Shown: positions 1 to 8,679 of the stretch, one piece after another
Layout of the letters: each line of letters opens with the position of its first letter
Position numbering within the stretch: the first letter of the stretch is position 1
NCBI RefSeq assembly: GCF_003350475.1
Contig: NZ_QQAV01000003.1
Location: forward strand, 460,063-524,062
Reading direction: 5' to 3'
Source of the DNA: Pseudacidovorax intermedius
GTDB lineage: Bacteria; Pseudomonadota; Gammaproteobacteria; Burkholderiales; Burkholderiaceae_C
Length of the DNA: 64,000 nucleotides
The notes under the pieces: model-generated
Seen by the model: the letters and a program-made list of their open reading frames with translations, nothing else
Database searches by the model: none
Told to the model about the DNA's origin: nothing
Made by a program: the position numbers and the translations under genes

Positions 1-1994
1 AACCAGTCGATGGCCGCGGGCTGCGCGAGCGCATCGCGCTTGACCACCTTCTCCAGCGGCTGCCCCAGCAGCAGCTTCTTGACGGGCAGCTCCAGCTTCT
101 TGCCGGTGATGGTGCGCGGCACCAGCGCCACGGGCACGATCTCGTCCGGCACATGGCGGGCCGAGAGCCCGGTGCGCAGCGCCTGACGGATGCGCTGGCG
201 CAGCGGCTCGTCGAGCTCGATGCCGGGCCGCAGCTGGACGAACAAGGCCATCCACGACGGTCGGCCCAGGTATTCGAGGTCCACCACCAGGCTGTCGGCC
301 ACCGCCTCCAACTGCTCCACCACGCGGTAGAACTCGGCCGTGCCCATGCGCACGCCCTGGCGGTTGATGGTGGCGTCGGAGCGGCCGTAGATGACGCCGC
401 CCACCGCCCCCGGCCGGGGCACCAGCCGCAGCCAGTCGCCATGCCGCCAGACGGGGCGCCCGGCCCCATCCTGGAAGGTATCGAAATAGCTCTCGCGGTA
501 GCGGCTGCCGTCCTCATCGCCCCAGAAGAACAGCGGCATCGAGGGCAGCGGGTTGACGCAGACCAGCTCGCCGACTTCGTCCATCACCGGGCGGCCGTCG
601 TCGCTCCAGGCCTCGACGCGGGCGCCCAGGGTGCGGCACTGCATCTCGCCCAGGTACACCGGCAGCGTGGGCAGGCCCACCAGGAAGCCGCCGGCCAGGT
701 CGGTGCCGCCGGAGACGACGTTGAGCCACAGGTCGGGCCGGATCGACGCGTACATCCAGGCACAGGCCTCGGGCGACAGCGGCGAGCCGGTGGAGCCGAG
801 CGTGTGCAGGGCGTCCAGGTCGGCGATGTCGCGCGGCACGATGCCGGCCTTCATGCAGGCCTGATGGATGGCCGCCCCCGCACCGAAGAAGGTGGCGCGC
901 GTGCGGCCGGCGAGCTTCCACAGGTGGCCCCAGTCGTGCTCGGGCGCGTCGCCCGTCACGCTGCCGTCGTAGAGCACCACGGTGGCACCGCCCAGCAGGC
1001 TCATGATGTGCGCGTTCCACACCATCCACGAGGTGTTGACGGCCCACAGCACCCGGTCGCCGGGATGCAGGTCGTTGTGCAGCACCATGTTGACCATGCC
1101 GTTGGCCAGCAGGCCGCCATGGCCGTGCACGATGGGCTTGGGTAGGCCGGTGGTGCCGGAGGAATAGAGGATCCACAGCGGGTGGTCCGCCGCCATCGGC
1201 TGCGGCGCCACGGCCGACGGCGTGGCCAGGGCGTCGGCCCACGGCAGCCAGCGCCGGGCCCGCACCTGCGGCGGCGGCGCGGCATCGGTCGCGAGGTGGG
1301 GCACCCAGAGCACGGCCTGCACGCTGGGCAGCCCGGCCAGGATCTCATCCAGCGGCGCGCGGCGGTCGAAGGGCTTGCCGGCGAAGCGGTAGCCGTCGAC
1401 CGCGATCAGCACCTTGGGCGCGACCTGGCGGAAGCGGTCGCCGACGCTTACCGGCCCCATGTCGGGCGCGCACAGCGTCCAGATGGCGCCCAGGCTGGCG
1501 GCGGCCAGGAAGGCCACGACAGTCTGCGGGATGTTGGGCAGGTAGCCCGCCACGCGGTCGCCGGGTTGCACACCCAGGTCGCGCAACGTGGCGGCCACGG
1601 CACCGACCTGCCGCTTCAACTCGGCCCAGGCCATCTCGCCGGAGCCACCCGCCTCGCTCTCGTAGACGATGGCGGGCGTCGCCAGCCCCTCGTGGCGCAG
1701 CACCTGCTGTACGAAGTTCACCCGCGCGCCCGGGAACCAGCGCGCACCGGGCATGGGCGCGTCCTCCAGCATGCGCGCGGGCGGCGGGTCGAAGGGCAAC
1801 ACGAAGAAGTCGAGCACCGCGCGCCAGAAGCCCTCGGTGTCCTGAACCGACCACTGCCACAGGGCCTCGTAGCCCTCGAAGTGCAGGCCTCTCTCGCGCT
1901 GCAACCATTGCTGGAAGGCGGTGATCAGGGCCCGGTCACGGCGTGCGGCGTCGGGTGTCCAGAGGGGGGTGGGCAGATTCTCGGAAGTGGTCAT
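1..1994 (-). CDS. Acetoacetyl-CoA synthetase (acetoacetate-CoA ligase), C-terminus cut by window edge
   Basis: This enzyme activates acetoacetate to acetoacetyl-CoA with ATP, in ketone-body and polyhydroxybutyrate metabolism. About 664 residues are visible from the ATG at 1994, and the frame runs off base 1. The family is usually 650-680 residues, so only a short tail is missing. It belongs to the ANL adenylating superfamily: the P-loop motif YSSGTTGLPK starts near residue 277, an adenylation-domain GRSDATINRQGVRMG segment follows, and the TGKKLELPVKK segment carries the C-terminal lysine region. The N-terminal WTPD and FWxxVxDF pattern fits the acetoacetyl-CoA subgroup rather than acetyl-CoA synthetase. 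It lies 46 bases downstream of a Bug receptor on the same strand, which suggests uptake and activation of an organic acid. The substrate is inferred from family resemblance. Confidence 0.88.
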   Translation of the reverse strand, partial: MTTSENLPTPLWTPDAARRDRALITAFQQWLQRERGLHFEGYEALWQWSVQDTEGFWRAVLDFFVLPFDPPPARMLEDAPMPGARWFPGARVNFVQQVLRHEGLATPAIVYESEAGGSGEMAWAELKRQVGAVAATLRDLGVQPGDRVAGYLPNIPQTVVAFLAAASLGAIWTLCAPDMGPVSVGDRFRQVAPKVLIAVDGYRFAGKPFDRRAPLDEILAGLPSVQAVLWVPHLATDAAPPPQVRARRWLPWADALATPSAVAPQPMAADHPLWILYSSGTTGLPKPIVHGHGGLLANGMVNMVLHNDLHPGDRVLWAVNTSWMVWNAHIMSLLGGATVVLYDGSVTGDAPEHDWGHLWKLAGRTRATFFGAGAAIHQACMKAGIVPRDIADLDALHTLGSTGSPLSPEACAWMYASIRPDLWLNVVSGGTDLAGGFLVGLPTLPVYLGEMQCRTLGARVEAWSDDGRPVMDEVGELVCVNPLPSMPLFFWGDEDGSRYRESYFDTFQDGAGRPVWRHGDWLRLVPRPGAVGGVIYGRSDATINRQGVRMGTAEFYRVVEQLEAVADSLVVDLEYLGRPSWMALFVQLRPGIELDEPLRQRIRQALRTGLSARHVPDEIVPVALVPRTITGKKLELPVKKLLLGQPLEKVVKRDALAQPAAIDW

Positions 1995-2040
1995 GGATGG
2001 CGGGGAGGACATGCCGCCGGACAGCCTGCCGGCGGGGGTT

Positions 2041-3030
2041 TCAGGAGTCGGCGGTGAAGCCGATGCGCGGCACCTGCACGCGCCAGAAGTCGGTGTCGGC
2101 CTTGAGTTTCGCCGCCAGTTCCTGCGGACCGAGGAACTGCGCGCTCATGCCGAATTCGGCCAGGCCCTGCGCATAGTCCGGCTGCACGACGGCGGCGCGG
2201 GCGGCCGTCGCCAGCCGGTCGATGATGGACTGCGGCGTGCGGGCCGGCACGAAGAGCCCGAACCATTCGGTGTTGTCGAGCGCATAGCCCTGCTCCGCAT
2301 AGGTGGGCAGCTCCGGCGCGAAGGGACTGCGCGCGCTGCCGCTGACCGCCAGCAGGCGCAGCCGGCCCGAGCGCAGTTGGGGCAGGTAGCTGCCCAGCAC
2401 GGTGGAATAGCCCGCCACCTGGCCGCCCATCAGGTCCTGCAGGCCGGGGCCGTCGCCGCGGTAGGGCACATGGGTCAGGTCCACGCCGGCCATCTTGCCC
2501 AGCAGGCTGCCCAGCAGGTGCGGCGTGGAGCCCGCGGCTGGGGAGCCGAAAGCCGCCTGTGCCGGATGCGCCCTGGCCCAGGCGATGAAGTCGGGCAGCG
2601 TCCTGACGCTGGCCGGCACCGCGGGCCCGACGGCGAAGGCAAACGGGAAGGTGCACACCATCGCCACCGGCACCACGTCCTGCGGTGCATAGGGCAGCTT
2701 GCGGTAGGTGAAGGGATAGACGCTGAAGGGCGCTGGCGGCGACAGCAGAACGGTGCCGCCGTCGGGCGCGGCCTCCTTGACGGCGCCGACCGCGATCTGC
2801 GTGCCGGCGCCCGGCCGGTTGTCCACCAGCATGGTCGGCGCGTAGGCGCCGCGCAGCTTCTCGGCCAGGCGTCGGGCCACGTTGTCGGTGCTGCCGCCCG
2901 GCGGAAAGCCGACGACGATGCGCACCACCTCGGGCGTCTGCGCCGAGGCCAGGCGCGGCCACAGTGGCAGGGCGGCGGCGGCACCCACGGTGCCCAGCAG
3001 GCGGGCGGTGAACTGGCGGCGGTCGGTCAT
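2041..3030 (-). CDS. Bug-type tripartite tricarboxylate transporter substrate-binding protein
   Basis: This is a periplasmic receptor of 329 residues. It starts MTDRRQFTARLLGTVG, a twin-arginine-like or Sec signal ending near LASAQT, followed by the family pattern VRIVVGFPPGGSTDNVARRLAEKL. The ATG at 3030 has an AAGGAG ribosome site about ten bases upstream; a longer upstream reading would run into the AraC gene. Bug proteins bind small carboxylates such as citrate or glutarate and normally feed TctAB permeases. No TctA or TctB gene is nearby, so this is an orphan receptor, common in Burkholderiales. It sits between an AraC regulator and acetoacetyl-CoA synthetase on one strand. The ligand cannot be read from the sequence. 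Confidence 0.9.
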   Translation of the reverse strand: MTDRRQFTARLLGTVGAAAALPLWPRLASAQTPEVVRIVVGFPPGGSTDNVARRLAEKLRGAYAPTMLVDNRPGAGTQIAVGAVKEAAPDGGTVLLSPPAPFSVYPFTYRKLPYAPQDVVPVAMVCTFPFAFAVGPAVPASVRTLPDFIAWARAHPAQAAFGSPAAGSTPHLLGSLLGKMAGVDLTHVPYRGDGPGLQDLMGGQVAGYSTVLGSYLPQLRSGRLRLLAVSGSARSPFAPELPTYAEQGYALDNTEWFGLFVPARTPQSIIDRLATAARAAVVQPDYAQGLAEFGMSAQFLGPQELAAKLKADTDFWRVQVPRIGFTADS

Positions 3031-3182
3031 GGCAAGGTCTCCTTCAGGCCCGGTCTGGTCGCTGCCGAGCTCGGTGCGCACTGTGCCGTGGGCGGCGATG
3101 GAGGCCTGTCGGTTTGCTGCGCCGGCTGTCGGCGCCTTGCGGGACTGCGGGAAAGCCCGGAGGGGGGCAGGGACGCGAGCGC

Positions 3183-4109
3183 TCAGCTTCCGCGCCGGAA
3201 GTCGGTGGGCGACTGGCCCCAGTGGCGCCGAAAGACCTGCGAGAAATGCGGCGCCGAGCGATGGCCGGTGCGGGCCGCGATCTCGGCGATGTCGAGCGAG
3301 GTCTCGCGCACCAGCTGGGCGGCGTGCGCCATGCGCTGCGCGTTCAGCCAGGCGTGCGGCGTCATGCCGTACGAGGCCTTGAAGGCGCGCGCGAAGTGGA
3401 AGCTGCTCAGGCCCACCAGCCGCGCCATGCGCTCGACCGTCCAGTGGGCATCGAGCGCTTCGCGCACCGCCTCCTCCAGCTGTTGCATCTGCCGTCGCAG
3501 CAGCCAGGCGCCACCGCGCAACGCCCGGTGCGGGCCGGCATAGTGGCTGAGCAGGTGCAGCGCCAGGGCCTGCGCCACATGCTCGCCGAAGCCGCTGTGC
3601 AGCGCCGCCTGGCTGTCCAGCGCCCCGAGCAGCATGCGGGCGAAGCCGTCGAGCACCGGGTCGTCGCGGCCGAAGCAGCTGTGCAGGCTGACCTCGGCCT
3701 GTGCGCTGCGGTGCAGCCAGCTGGGGGCGACATCGATGTGCAGGTTGTCGCGCGGCCGGGCGCTGCGCCAGAAGCTGGGCAGGCCCGCGGGCACGACCAC
3801 GGCCTGCCCCGGCTGCCAACGGGTGCGGCCCACGCTTGCGCCGTGGCGCTGGAGCAGGTCGGTGGGAATGGCGCGGCGCACGAGGATGGTGTGCTCGGCC
3901 GTGGGCGGCACGTAGAGGTCGCCCTCGGGGCCGACCTGGTGCCACAGCATCAGGCCCGGCCAGGGCAGGCCCTGGCTGGAGCGGCGCACTTCGTGGCCTG
4001 GCAGCGCCTGCCAGGGCTCACGGGCGGGCGAGGCGCCTTCCAGCGCGCGCCAGCGGCGAAGGTCGAAGCCGCCCGGTGTGTTCTCGGTCGGATCGGATTC
4101 GAGGTTCAT
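3183..4109 (-). CDS. AraC-family transcriptional regulator
   Basis: This is a DNA-binding regulator of 308 residues. The N-terminal two thirds form a cupin-like sensing region (AraC-binding type, residues about 45-180). The C-terminal 100 residues carry two helix-turn-helix units: the first around VERMARLVGLSSFHFARAF, the second around DIAEIAARTGHRSAPHFSQVF, ending in the WGQSPTDFRR signature. The start codon is ATG at 4109. It is upstream of, and on the same strand as, the Bug receptor and acetoacetyl-CoA synthetase, so it may control them, but no operator was identified. Its effector is unknown. Confidence 0.9.
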   Translation of the reverse strand: MNLESDPTENTPGGFDLRRWRALEGASPAREPWQALPGHEVRRSSQGLPWPGLMLWHQVGPEGDLYVPPTAEHTILVRRAIPTDLLQRHGASVGRTRWQPGQAVVVPAGLPSFWRSARPRDNLHIDVAPSWLHRSAQAEVSLHSCFGRDDPVLDGFARMLLGALDSQAALHSGFGEHVAQALALHLLSHYAGPHRALRGGAWLLRRQMQQLEEAVREALDAHWTVERMARLVGLSSFHFARAFKASYGMTPHAWLNAQRMAHAAQLVRETSLDIAEIAARTGHRSAPHFSQVFRRHWGQSPTDFRRGS

Positions 4110-4176
4110 GGCGGCGGTCCGGGCATGGCGGTGCGCGCCATGCTACTGCCGCGGCCCGCCCCGCGCCGTGCCGTCG

Positions 4177-4575
4177 TCAGCCGCCCTTGCGGGCCGCCAG
4201 CATCTCGCCCATGCGCTGGTGGATCAGGTTCACCGCCTTGAGCGGCCGCAGCATGACCTTGAACTGGGTGATGCGGCCATCGGCGTTCCAGCTGATGATG
4301 TCCACGCCGTTGACCTCGATGCCATCGAGCGTGACGGCGAATTCGAGCACGGCATGGTCGTCCGCAATCGTCTCGCGCACATAGCGGAAGCTGTCGTTGA
4401 AGAAGACCTGGAAGGCCGCCGTGAGGTAGGCACTGACGATGGGCCGACCCACCTGCGGCGTGTGCACCACGGGCGAGTGGAAGACGGCGTCCTCGGCCAG
4501 CAGGGCCCAGAGGCCGGCGCTGTCGTGGGTCTGCACCAGGTGGTGCCATTGGGCCAGGGCGGCGGGGTGCGTCAT
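4177..4575 (-). CDS. SnoaL/NTF2-like small protein
   Basis: This is a cytoplasmic protein of 132 residues with the SnoaL/NTF2-like cone fold, judged from the pattern HHLVQTHDSAGLWALLAEDAVFHSP near the N-terminus and the later NGVDIISWNADGRITQFKV strands. Family members bind or isomerise small hydrophobic compounds, but many are uncharacterised, so no reaction is assigned. The ATG at 4575 was chosen because it begins the conserved fold; the frame stays open upstream into the YceH gene, but that stretch does not match the family. It has no clear operon partner: YceH ends 127 bases upstream. Confidence 0.75.
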   Translation of the reverse strand: MTHPAALAQWHHLVQTHDSAGLWALLAEDAVFHSPVVHTPQVGRPIVSAYLTAAFQVFFNDSFRYVRETIADDHAVLEFAVTLDGIEVNGVDIISWNADGRITQFKVMLRPLKAVNLIHQRMGEMLAARKGG

Positions 4576-4702
4576 GGGGTGTCTCGGTGGGCGCTCATCG
4601 CCCTTTTTCTTGGAGGAACCGGAAGGTAGCGCAGCCAGCCCGGCGGCGGCCGTCCGCTCGGCGACAGGCGGTTGTGCAACCGGCCCGGAGGCCGGCCGGC
4701 GC

Positions 4703-5386
4703 TCAGGCCACCTCGATGCCCAGGTCCGCGCAGACCTTGGCCAGCGTGGCCTTGAGCGTGGCGACTTCGGCCTCCAGCCGGTCCACCCGCAGGCGCAGGG
4801 CGGCCGTCTCGCCGGCATCGCCTCCGGCCACCGACGCGGCCGCACCGGCGGCCGGCACCGCCATCAGCTCGGCCGCCACCGGCCCGGACAGCAGATGCGC
4901 CCAGCGGCTCTCGCGCGCGCCGGGCAAGCGCGGCAGCTTGACCACCAGCGCGCCGGCCGGCCGCTCGGCCATCTCGTCCAGGAAGCCCTCCACCGACGAG
5001 ATGTCGGCGAAGTTGTGCATGCGGTCGCTGGCGATGCGCAACTCGCCCGCGGTCTGCGGGCCGCGCAGCATGAGCACCGCCAGCAGGATCACCGACTGCG
5101 AGGGCAGCCGCAGCAGCCGGTCGGTGCTGTGGCCGTAGCGCATGGCGCGGCCGCCGCTGCTCTCGTCCACCAGGCTGCGGCGGCGCAGGCTTTCCAGCGC
5201 GTCCTGCACCTCGGCCTCGGCGAGTTCCATCACCGGGTGCCGGCTGGTCTTCTGGTTGCAGCCGGCCAGCAGGCTGTTGAGCGTGAGCGGGTAGCTGTCG
5301 GGCACGGTGCGCTGCTTCTCGATCAGCACGCCGAGCACCCGCGCCTCGGAAGGCGAAAGGATGGGCAGGTTCTGATCGGTCGTCAT
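4703..5386 (-). CDS. yceH: YceH family protein (DUF480)
   Basis: This 227-residue cytoplasmic protein matches the YceH/DUF480 family. The N-terminal LSPSEARVLGVLIEKQRTVPDSYPLTLN is its hallmark, followed by two winged-helix-like segments (NQKTSRHPVMEL and LMLRGPQTAGELR). The C-terminus is a short helix (residues about 190-225, LRVDRLEAEVATLKATLAKV) that looks like a coiled coil. The biochemical role of the family is not established; the fold suggests nucleic-acid binding. Its ATG overlaps the stop codon of the isocitrate dehydrogenase gene as ATGA, so the two are probably translationally coupled. Confidence 0.88.
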   Translation of the reverse strand: MTTDQNLPILSPSEARVLGVLIEKQRTVPDSYPLTLNSLLAGCNQKTSRHPVMELAEAEVQDALESLRRRSLVDESSGGRAMRYGHSTDRLLRLPSQSVILLAVLMLRGPQTAGELRIASDRMHNFADISSVEGFLDEMAERPAGALVVKLPRLPGARESRWAHLLSGPVAAELMAVPAAGAAASVAGGDAGETAALRLRVDRLEAEVATLKATLAKVCADLGIEVA

Positions 5387-6420
5387 GCACCCCCCTTGAT
5401 GCGGGCCACCAACGCCTTGGTGAAGGCGATGGTGTTGGCACCGCCGCCCAGGTCGCCGGTGCGCACGTTATCGACGTTGAGCGTCTGGTCGATGGCGGTG
5501 CGCAGACGGTCGGCGAGGTCGACACGCTTGACGTGGTCCAGCATCTGCGCCGCGGCCAGCATCAGCGCGATGGGGTTGGCGATGCCCTTGCCGGCGATGT
5601 CCGGCGCCGAGCCGTGCACCGCCTCGAAGATGGCCGCATCGGCGCCGATGTTGGCACCCGGCGCCATGCCCAACCCGCCCACCAGCCCGGCCACCAGGTC
5701 GGACAGGATGTCGCCGAACAGATTGGTGGTGACGATCATGTCGAACTGCCACGGGTTGAGCACCAGCTTCATGGCGCAGGCGTCCACGATCATGGTCTCG
5801 AACTGGAATTGGCCCTGGTATTCGGCCGCGTAGAGCTGTTCGGCCGTCTCCAGGAAGATGCCGGTGAGCGCCTTCATGATGTTGGCCTTGTGCACCACCG
5901 TCACCTTCTTGCGGCCCTGGGCCACCGCGGCGTCGAAGGCATAGCGCAGGATGTGCTTGCAGCCCTGGCGGGTGTTGATGCCGGTGGCCATGGCCACGGC
6001 ATGCGGGTCGTCCTCGATGCGGATGTAGTGCTCGTGCCCGATGTACAGGCCTTCGAGGTTCTCGCGCACCACCAGCAGGTCGATGTTGTCGAAGCGCCCG
6101 CCGGGGATGATGGTGCGCGCCGGCCGCACGTTGGCGAAGAGCTGGAAGGCCTCGCGCAGGCGCACGTTGGAGCTGCGGTAGCCGCCGCCGGAGGGCGTCT
6201 CCAGCGGGCCCTTGAGCGCCAGGCGCGTGCGACGGATGCTCTCGAGCGTCGCCTCGGGCAGCGGGTCGCCCGAGGTCTTGACGCCGCCCAGGCCGGCGAT
6301 CTGCGGGTCCCACTCGAAGGGCGAGCCCAGCGCGTCGAGCGCGGCCAGGGTGGCTTCCATGATCTCGGGGCCGATGCCGTCGCCGGAGATCAGGGTGGCG
6401 GGGATGCGGGGGGTGGTCAC
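5383..6420 (-). CDS. NAD-type isocitrate dehydrogenase (isocitrate/isopropylmalate dehydrogenase family)
   Basis: This enzyme oxidatively decarboxylates isocitrate to 2-oxoglutarate in the citric acid cycle. It has 345 residues, the length of the short NAD-dependent group rather than the roughly 420-residue NADP enzyme. Visible features are PATLISGDGIGPEIMEATL at the N-terminus, a substrate loop near SGGGYRSSNVRLREAFQ, the RENLEGLY segment, and the metal-binding NLFGDILSDL region followed by GSAPDIAGKGIANP. The start is a GTG at 6420 on the conserved MTTPRIPATL-like beginning; no in-frame ATG lies nearby. It is first of a two-gene unit with yceH, diverging from metG. A related dehydrogenase specificity (tartrate, isopropylmalate) is less likely. 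Confidence 0.85.
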   Translation of the reverse strand: MTTPRIPATLISGDGIGPEIMEATLAALDALGSPFEWDPQIAGLGGVKTSGDPLPEATLESIRRTRLALKGPLETPSGGGYRSSNVRLREAFQLFANVRPARTIIPGGRFDNIDLLVVRENLEGLYIGHEHYIRIEDDPHAVAMATGINTRQGCKHILRYAFDAAVAQGRKKVTVVHKANIMKALTGIFLETAEQLYAAEYQGQFQFETMIVDACAMKLVLNPWQFDMIVTTNLFGDILSDLVAGLVGGLGMAPGANIGADAAIFEAVHGSAPDIAGKGIANPIALMLAAAQMLDHVKRVDLADRLRTAIDQTLNVDNVRTGDLGGGANTIAFTKALVARIKGGA

Positions 6421-6486
6421 GGGGCTTCCTCCTTCGGGGTCTGCGGGCAAAGCCGCAAGCATACGGCTGCGACGCGGCCCCAAACC

Positions 6487-6492
6487 TAAAAT
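6487..6492 (+). promoter_or_regulatory. Candidate -10 element for metG
   Basis: A TAAAAT hexamer stands out in GC-rich sequence 67 bases before the metG start, in the divergent gap between the isocitrate dehydrogenase gene and metG. No convincing -35 hexamer was found at 16-18 bases, so this is a suggestion from base composition and position only. Confidence 0.4.
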
Positions 6493-6558
6493 GCCCGACC
6501 CTGCCAGAGCGCGGCGCCCTGCCGCGACACGACCGGCCCATCCGCGAGACCGACATCC

Positions 6559-8631
6559 ATGCCCGCAGCGCGCAAGCTCTTCGTCACCACCGCCCTTCCC
6601 TACGCCAACGGCAAGTTCCACATCGGCCACATCATGGAATACATCCAGGCCGACATCTGGGTGCGCTTCCAGCGGATGAACGGTGCCGAGGTCAACTTCG
6701 TCTGCGCGGACGACGCCCACGGCGCCGCCATCACCATCGCGGCCGACAAGGCGGGCATCACGCCGCAGGCCTTCGTGGCCGAGATCGCGGCCGGCCGCAA
6801 GCCCTACCTCGACGGCTTCCACATCGCCTTCGACAACTGGCATTCCACCGACGCGCCCGAGAACCACGAACTGGCGCAGCAGATCTACCGCGACCTCAAG
6901 GCCGCCGGCCTGATCGAGACGCGCCCGGTCGAGCAGTTCTACGACCCCGAGAAGGGCATGTTCCTGGCCGACCGCTTCATCAAGGGCGAATGCCCGAACT
7001 GCCACGCCAAGGACCAGTACGGCGACAACTGCGAGGTCTGCGGCGCCGTGTATGCGCCCACCGAGCTGATCAACCCGTATTCGGCGCTGTCGGGCGCCAA
7101 GCCGGAACTGCGCAGCTCCGACCACTTCTTCTTCAAGCTGTCCGACCCGCGCTGCGAGGCCTTCCTGAAGGAATGGACGACGGCCCCCGGCCACGTGCAG
7201 CCCGAGGTGCAGAACAAGATCCGCGAATGGCTGGTCAAGAAGGAGGACGGCACCGGCGGCCTGGGCGACTGGGACATCAGCCGCGACGCGCCCTACTTCG
7301 GCATCGAGATCCCCGACGCGCCGGGCAAGTACTTCTACGTCTGGCTCGACGCGCCGGTCGGCTACCTGGCCTCGCTCAAGAACTGGCTGGGCAAGAAGGG
7401 CGAGGACTACGACGCCTACATGGCCCAGCCCGACCTGGAACAGGTGCACTTCATCGGCAAGGACATCATCACCTTCCACACGCTGTTCTGGCCGGCGATG
7501 CTGCATTTCAGCGGCCGCAAGGCGCCGGACGGCGTCTTCGTGCACGGCCACCTGACCGTCAACAACGAGAAGATGAGCAAGAGCCGCGGCACCGGCATCG
7601 ACCCGCTCAAGTACCTCAGCCTGGGCCTGAACCCCGAATGGCTGCGCTACTACATCGCCGCCAAGCTCAACGGCCGCAACGAGGACATCGACTTCAACCC
7701 CGAGGACTTCGTCGCCCGCGTCAACAGCGATCTGGTGGGCAAGTTCATCAACATCGCCAGCCGCTCGGCCGGCTTCATCGCCAAGCGCTTCGGCGGCCAG
7801 CTCGGCACCGTTTCCGCCGACGGCGAGGAACTGCTGGTGATGCTGCGCGCCGGCGCCGAGGATCTGCGACAGCTCTACGACAGCCGCGACTACGCCCGCG
7901 CCCTGCGCGAGGTGATGGCCCTGGCCGACCAGGTGAATGCCTATGTGGACGCCAACAAGCCCTGGGAACTGGCCAAGCAGGCCGGCCAGGAGACGCGGCT
8001 GCACGACGTGTGCACCACCTGCATCGAGGCCTTCCGCCTGCTCACGCTCTACCTCAAGCCGGTGCTGCCGGCGCTGGCCGCGCAGGTCGAGGCCTTTCTG
8101 AACGTCGGCCCGCTGCAGTGGGCCGACGCCGCGCGCGCGCTGGGTGCCGGCCATGCCATCGGCGACTACAAGCACCTGATGACGCGCGTGGACCCGAAGG
8201 TGCTGGAGCAGCTCTTCACGCCGCCCGCCCCTGCTGCGGCACCCGCGGCCGAAGCGGCGCCGGCACTGCCCGGCGGCGAGGCGCTGGCGCCGACGATCAC
8301 CATCGACGACTTCGCCAAGATCGACCTGCGCATCGCGAAGATCGTGGCCTGCGAGAAGGTCGAAGGCTCCACCAAGCTGCTGCGGCTGACGCTGGACGTG
8401 GGCGAAGGCAAGACCCGCAACGTGTTCAGCGGCATCGCCTCGGCCTACCAGCCGGAGCAGCTGGTGGGCAAGCTCACCGTGATGGTGGCCAACCTGGCAC
8501 CGCGCAAGATGAAGTTCGGCGTCAGCGAAGGCATGGTGCTGGCCGCCAGCCATGCGGACGAAAAGGCCCAGCCCGGCATCCACGTGCTGGAGCCCTGGCC
8601 GGGTGCCCAGCCGGGCATGCGGGTGCGCTGA
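6559..8631 (+). CDS. metG: Methionyl-tRNA synthetase
   Basis: This enzyme charges tRNA-Met with methionine. It is a 690-residue class I synthetase with the HIGH motif at residues 21-24, a zinc knuckle of four cysteines (C145, C148, C158, C161), and KMSKS at 338-342. An anticodon-binding helical domain follows. After an Ala/Pro-rich linker near residues 555-575 comes a C-terminal Trbp111-like tRNA-binding domain (from about residue 580, [15 protein letters not shown]), which usually mediates dimerisation. The length and domain set match the E. coli type. It is transcribed alone, and a short hairpin follows the stop codon. Confidence 0.97.
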   Translation: MPAARKLFVTTALPYANGKFHIGHIMEYIQADIWVRFQRMNGAEVNFVCADDAHGAAITIAADKAGITPQAFVAEIAAGRKPYLDGFHIAFDNWHSTDAPENHELAQQIYRDLKAAGLIETRPVEQFYDPEKGMFLADRFIKGECPNCHAKDQYGDNCEVCGAVYAPTELINPYSALSGAKPELRSSDHFFFKLSDPRCEAFLKEWTTAPGHVQPEVQNKIREWLVKKEDGTGGLGDWDISRDAPYFGIEIPDAPGKYFYVWLDAPVGYLASLKNWLGKKGEDYDAYMAQPDLEQVHFIGKDIITFHTLFWPAMLHFSGRKAPDGVFVHGHLTVNNEKMSKSRGTGIDPLKYLSLGLNPEWLRYYIAAKLNGRNEDIDFNPEDFVARVNSDLVGKFINIASRSAGFIAKRFGGQLGTVSADGEELLVMLRAGAEDLRQLYDSRDYARALREVMALADQVNAYVDANKPWELAKQAGQETRLHDVCTTCIEAFRLLTLYLKPVLPALAAQVEAFLNVGPLQWADAARALGAGHAIGDYKHLMTRVDPKVLEQLFTPPAPAAAPAAEAAPALPGGEALAPTITIDDFAKIDLRIAKIVACEKVEGSTKLLRLTLDVGEGKTRNVFSGIASAYQPEQLVGKLTVMVANLAPRKMKFGVSEGMVLAASHADEKAQPGIHVLEPWPGAQPGMRVR

Positions 8632-8651
8632 GCGGGCGCACAACGCCCGCT
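8631..8651 (+). terminator. Hairpin at the metG stop codon
   Basis: An 8-base perfect inverted repeat (AGCGGGCG / CGCCCGCT) with a five-base loop begins in the last base of the metG stop codon. It has no T-run after it, so it is only terminator-like; it could also protect the mRNA 3' end. Confidence 0.45.
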
Positions 8652-8679
8652 TGGCACCAGCGCCGCACGAAGACCCTCC

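Noticed and set aside
4589-4608. A small stem (GGGCG / CGCCC) followed by TTTTT on the plus strand
   Set aside because: It resembles a terminator, but both neighbouring genes are on the minus strand and no plus-strand gene precedes it. A five-base stem is weak.
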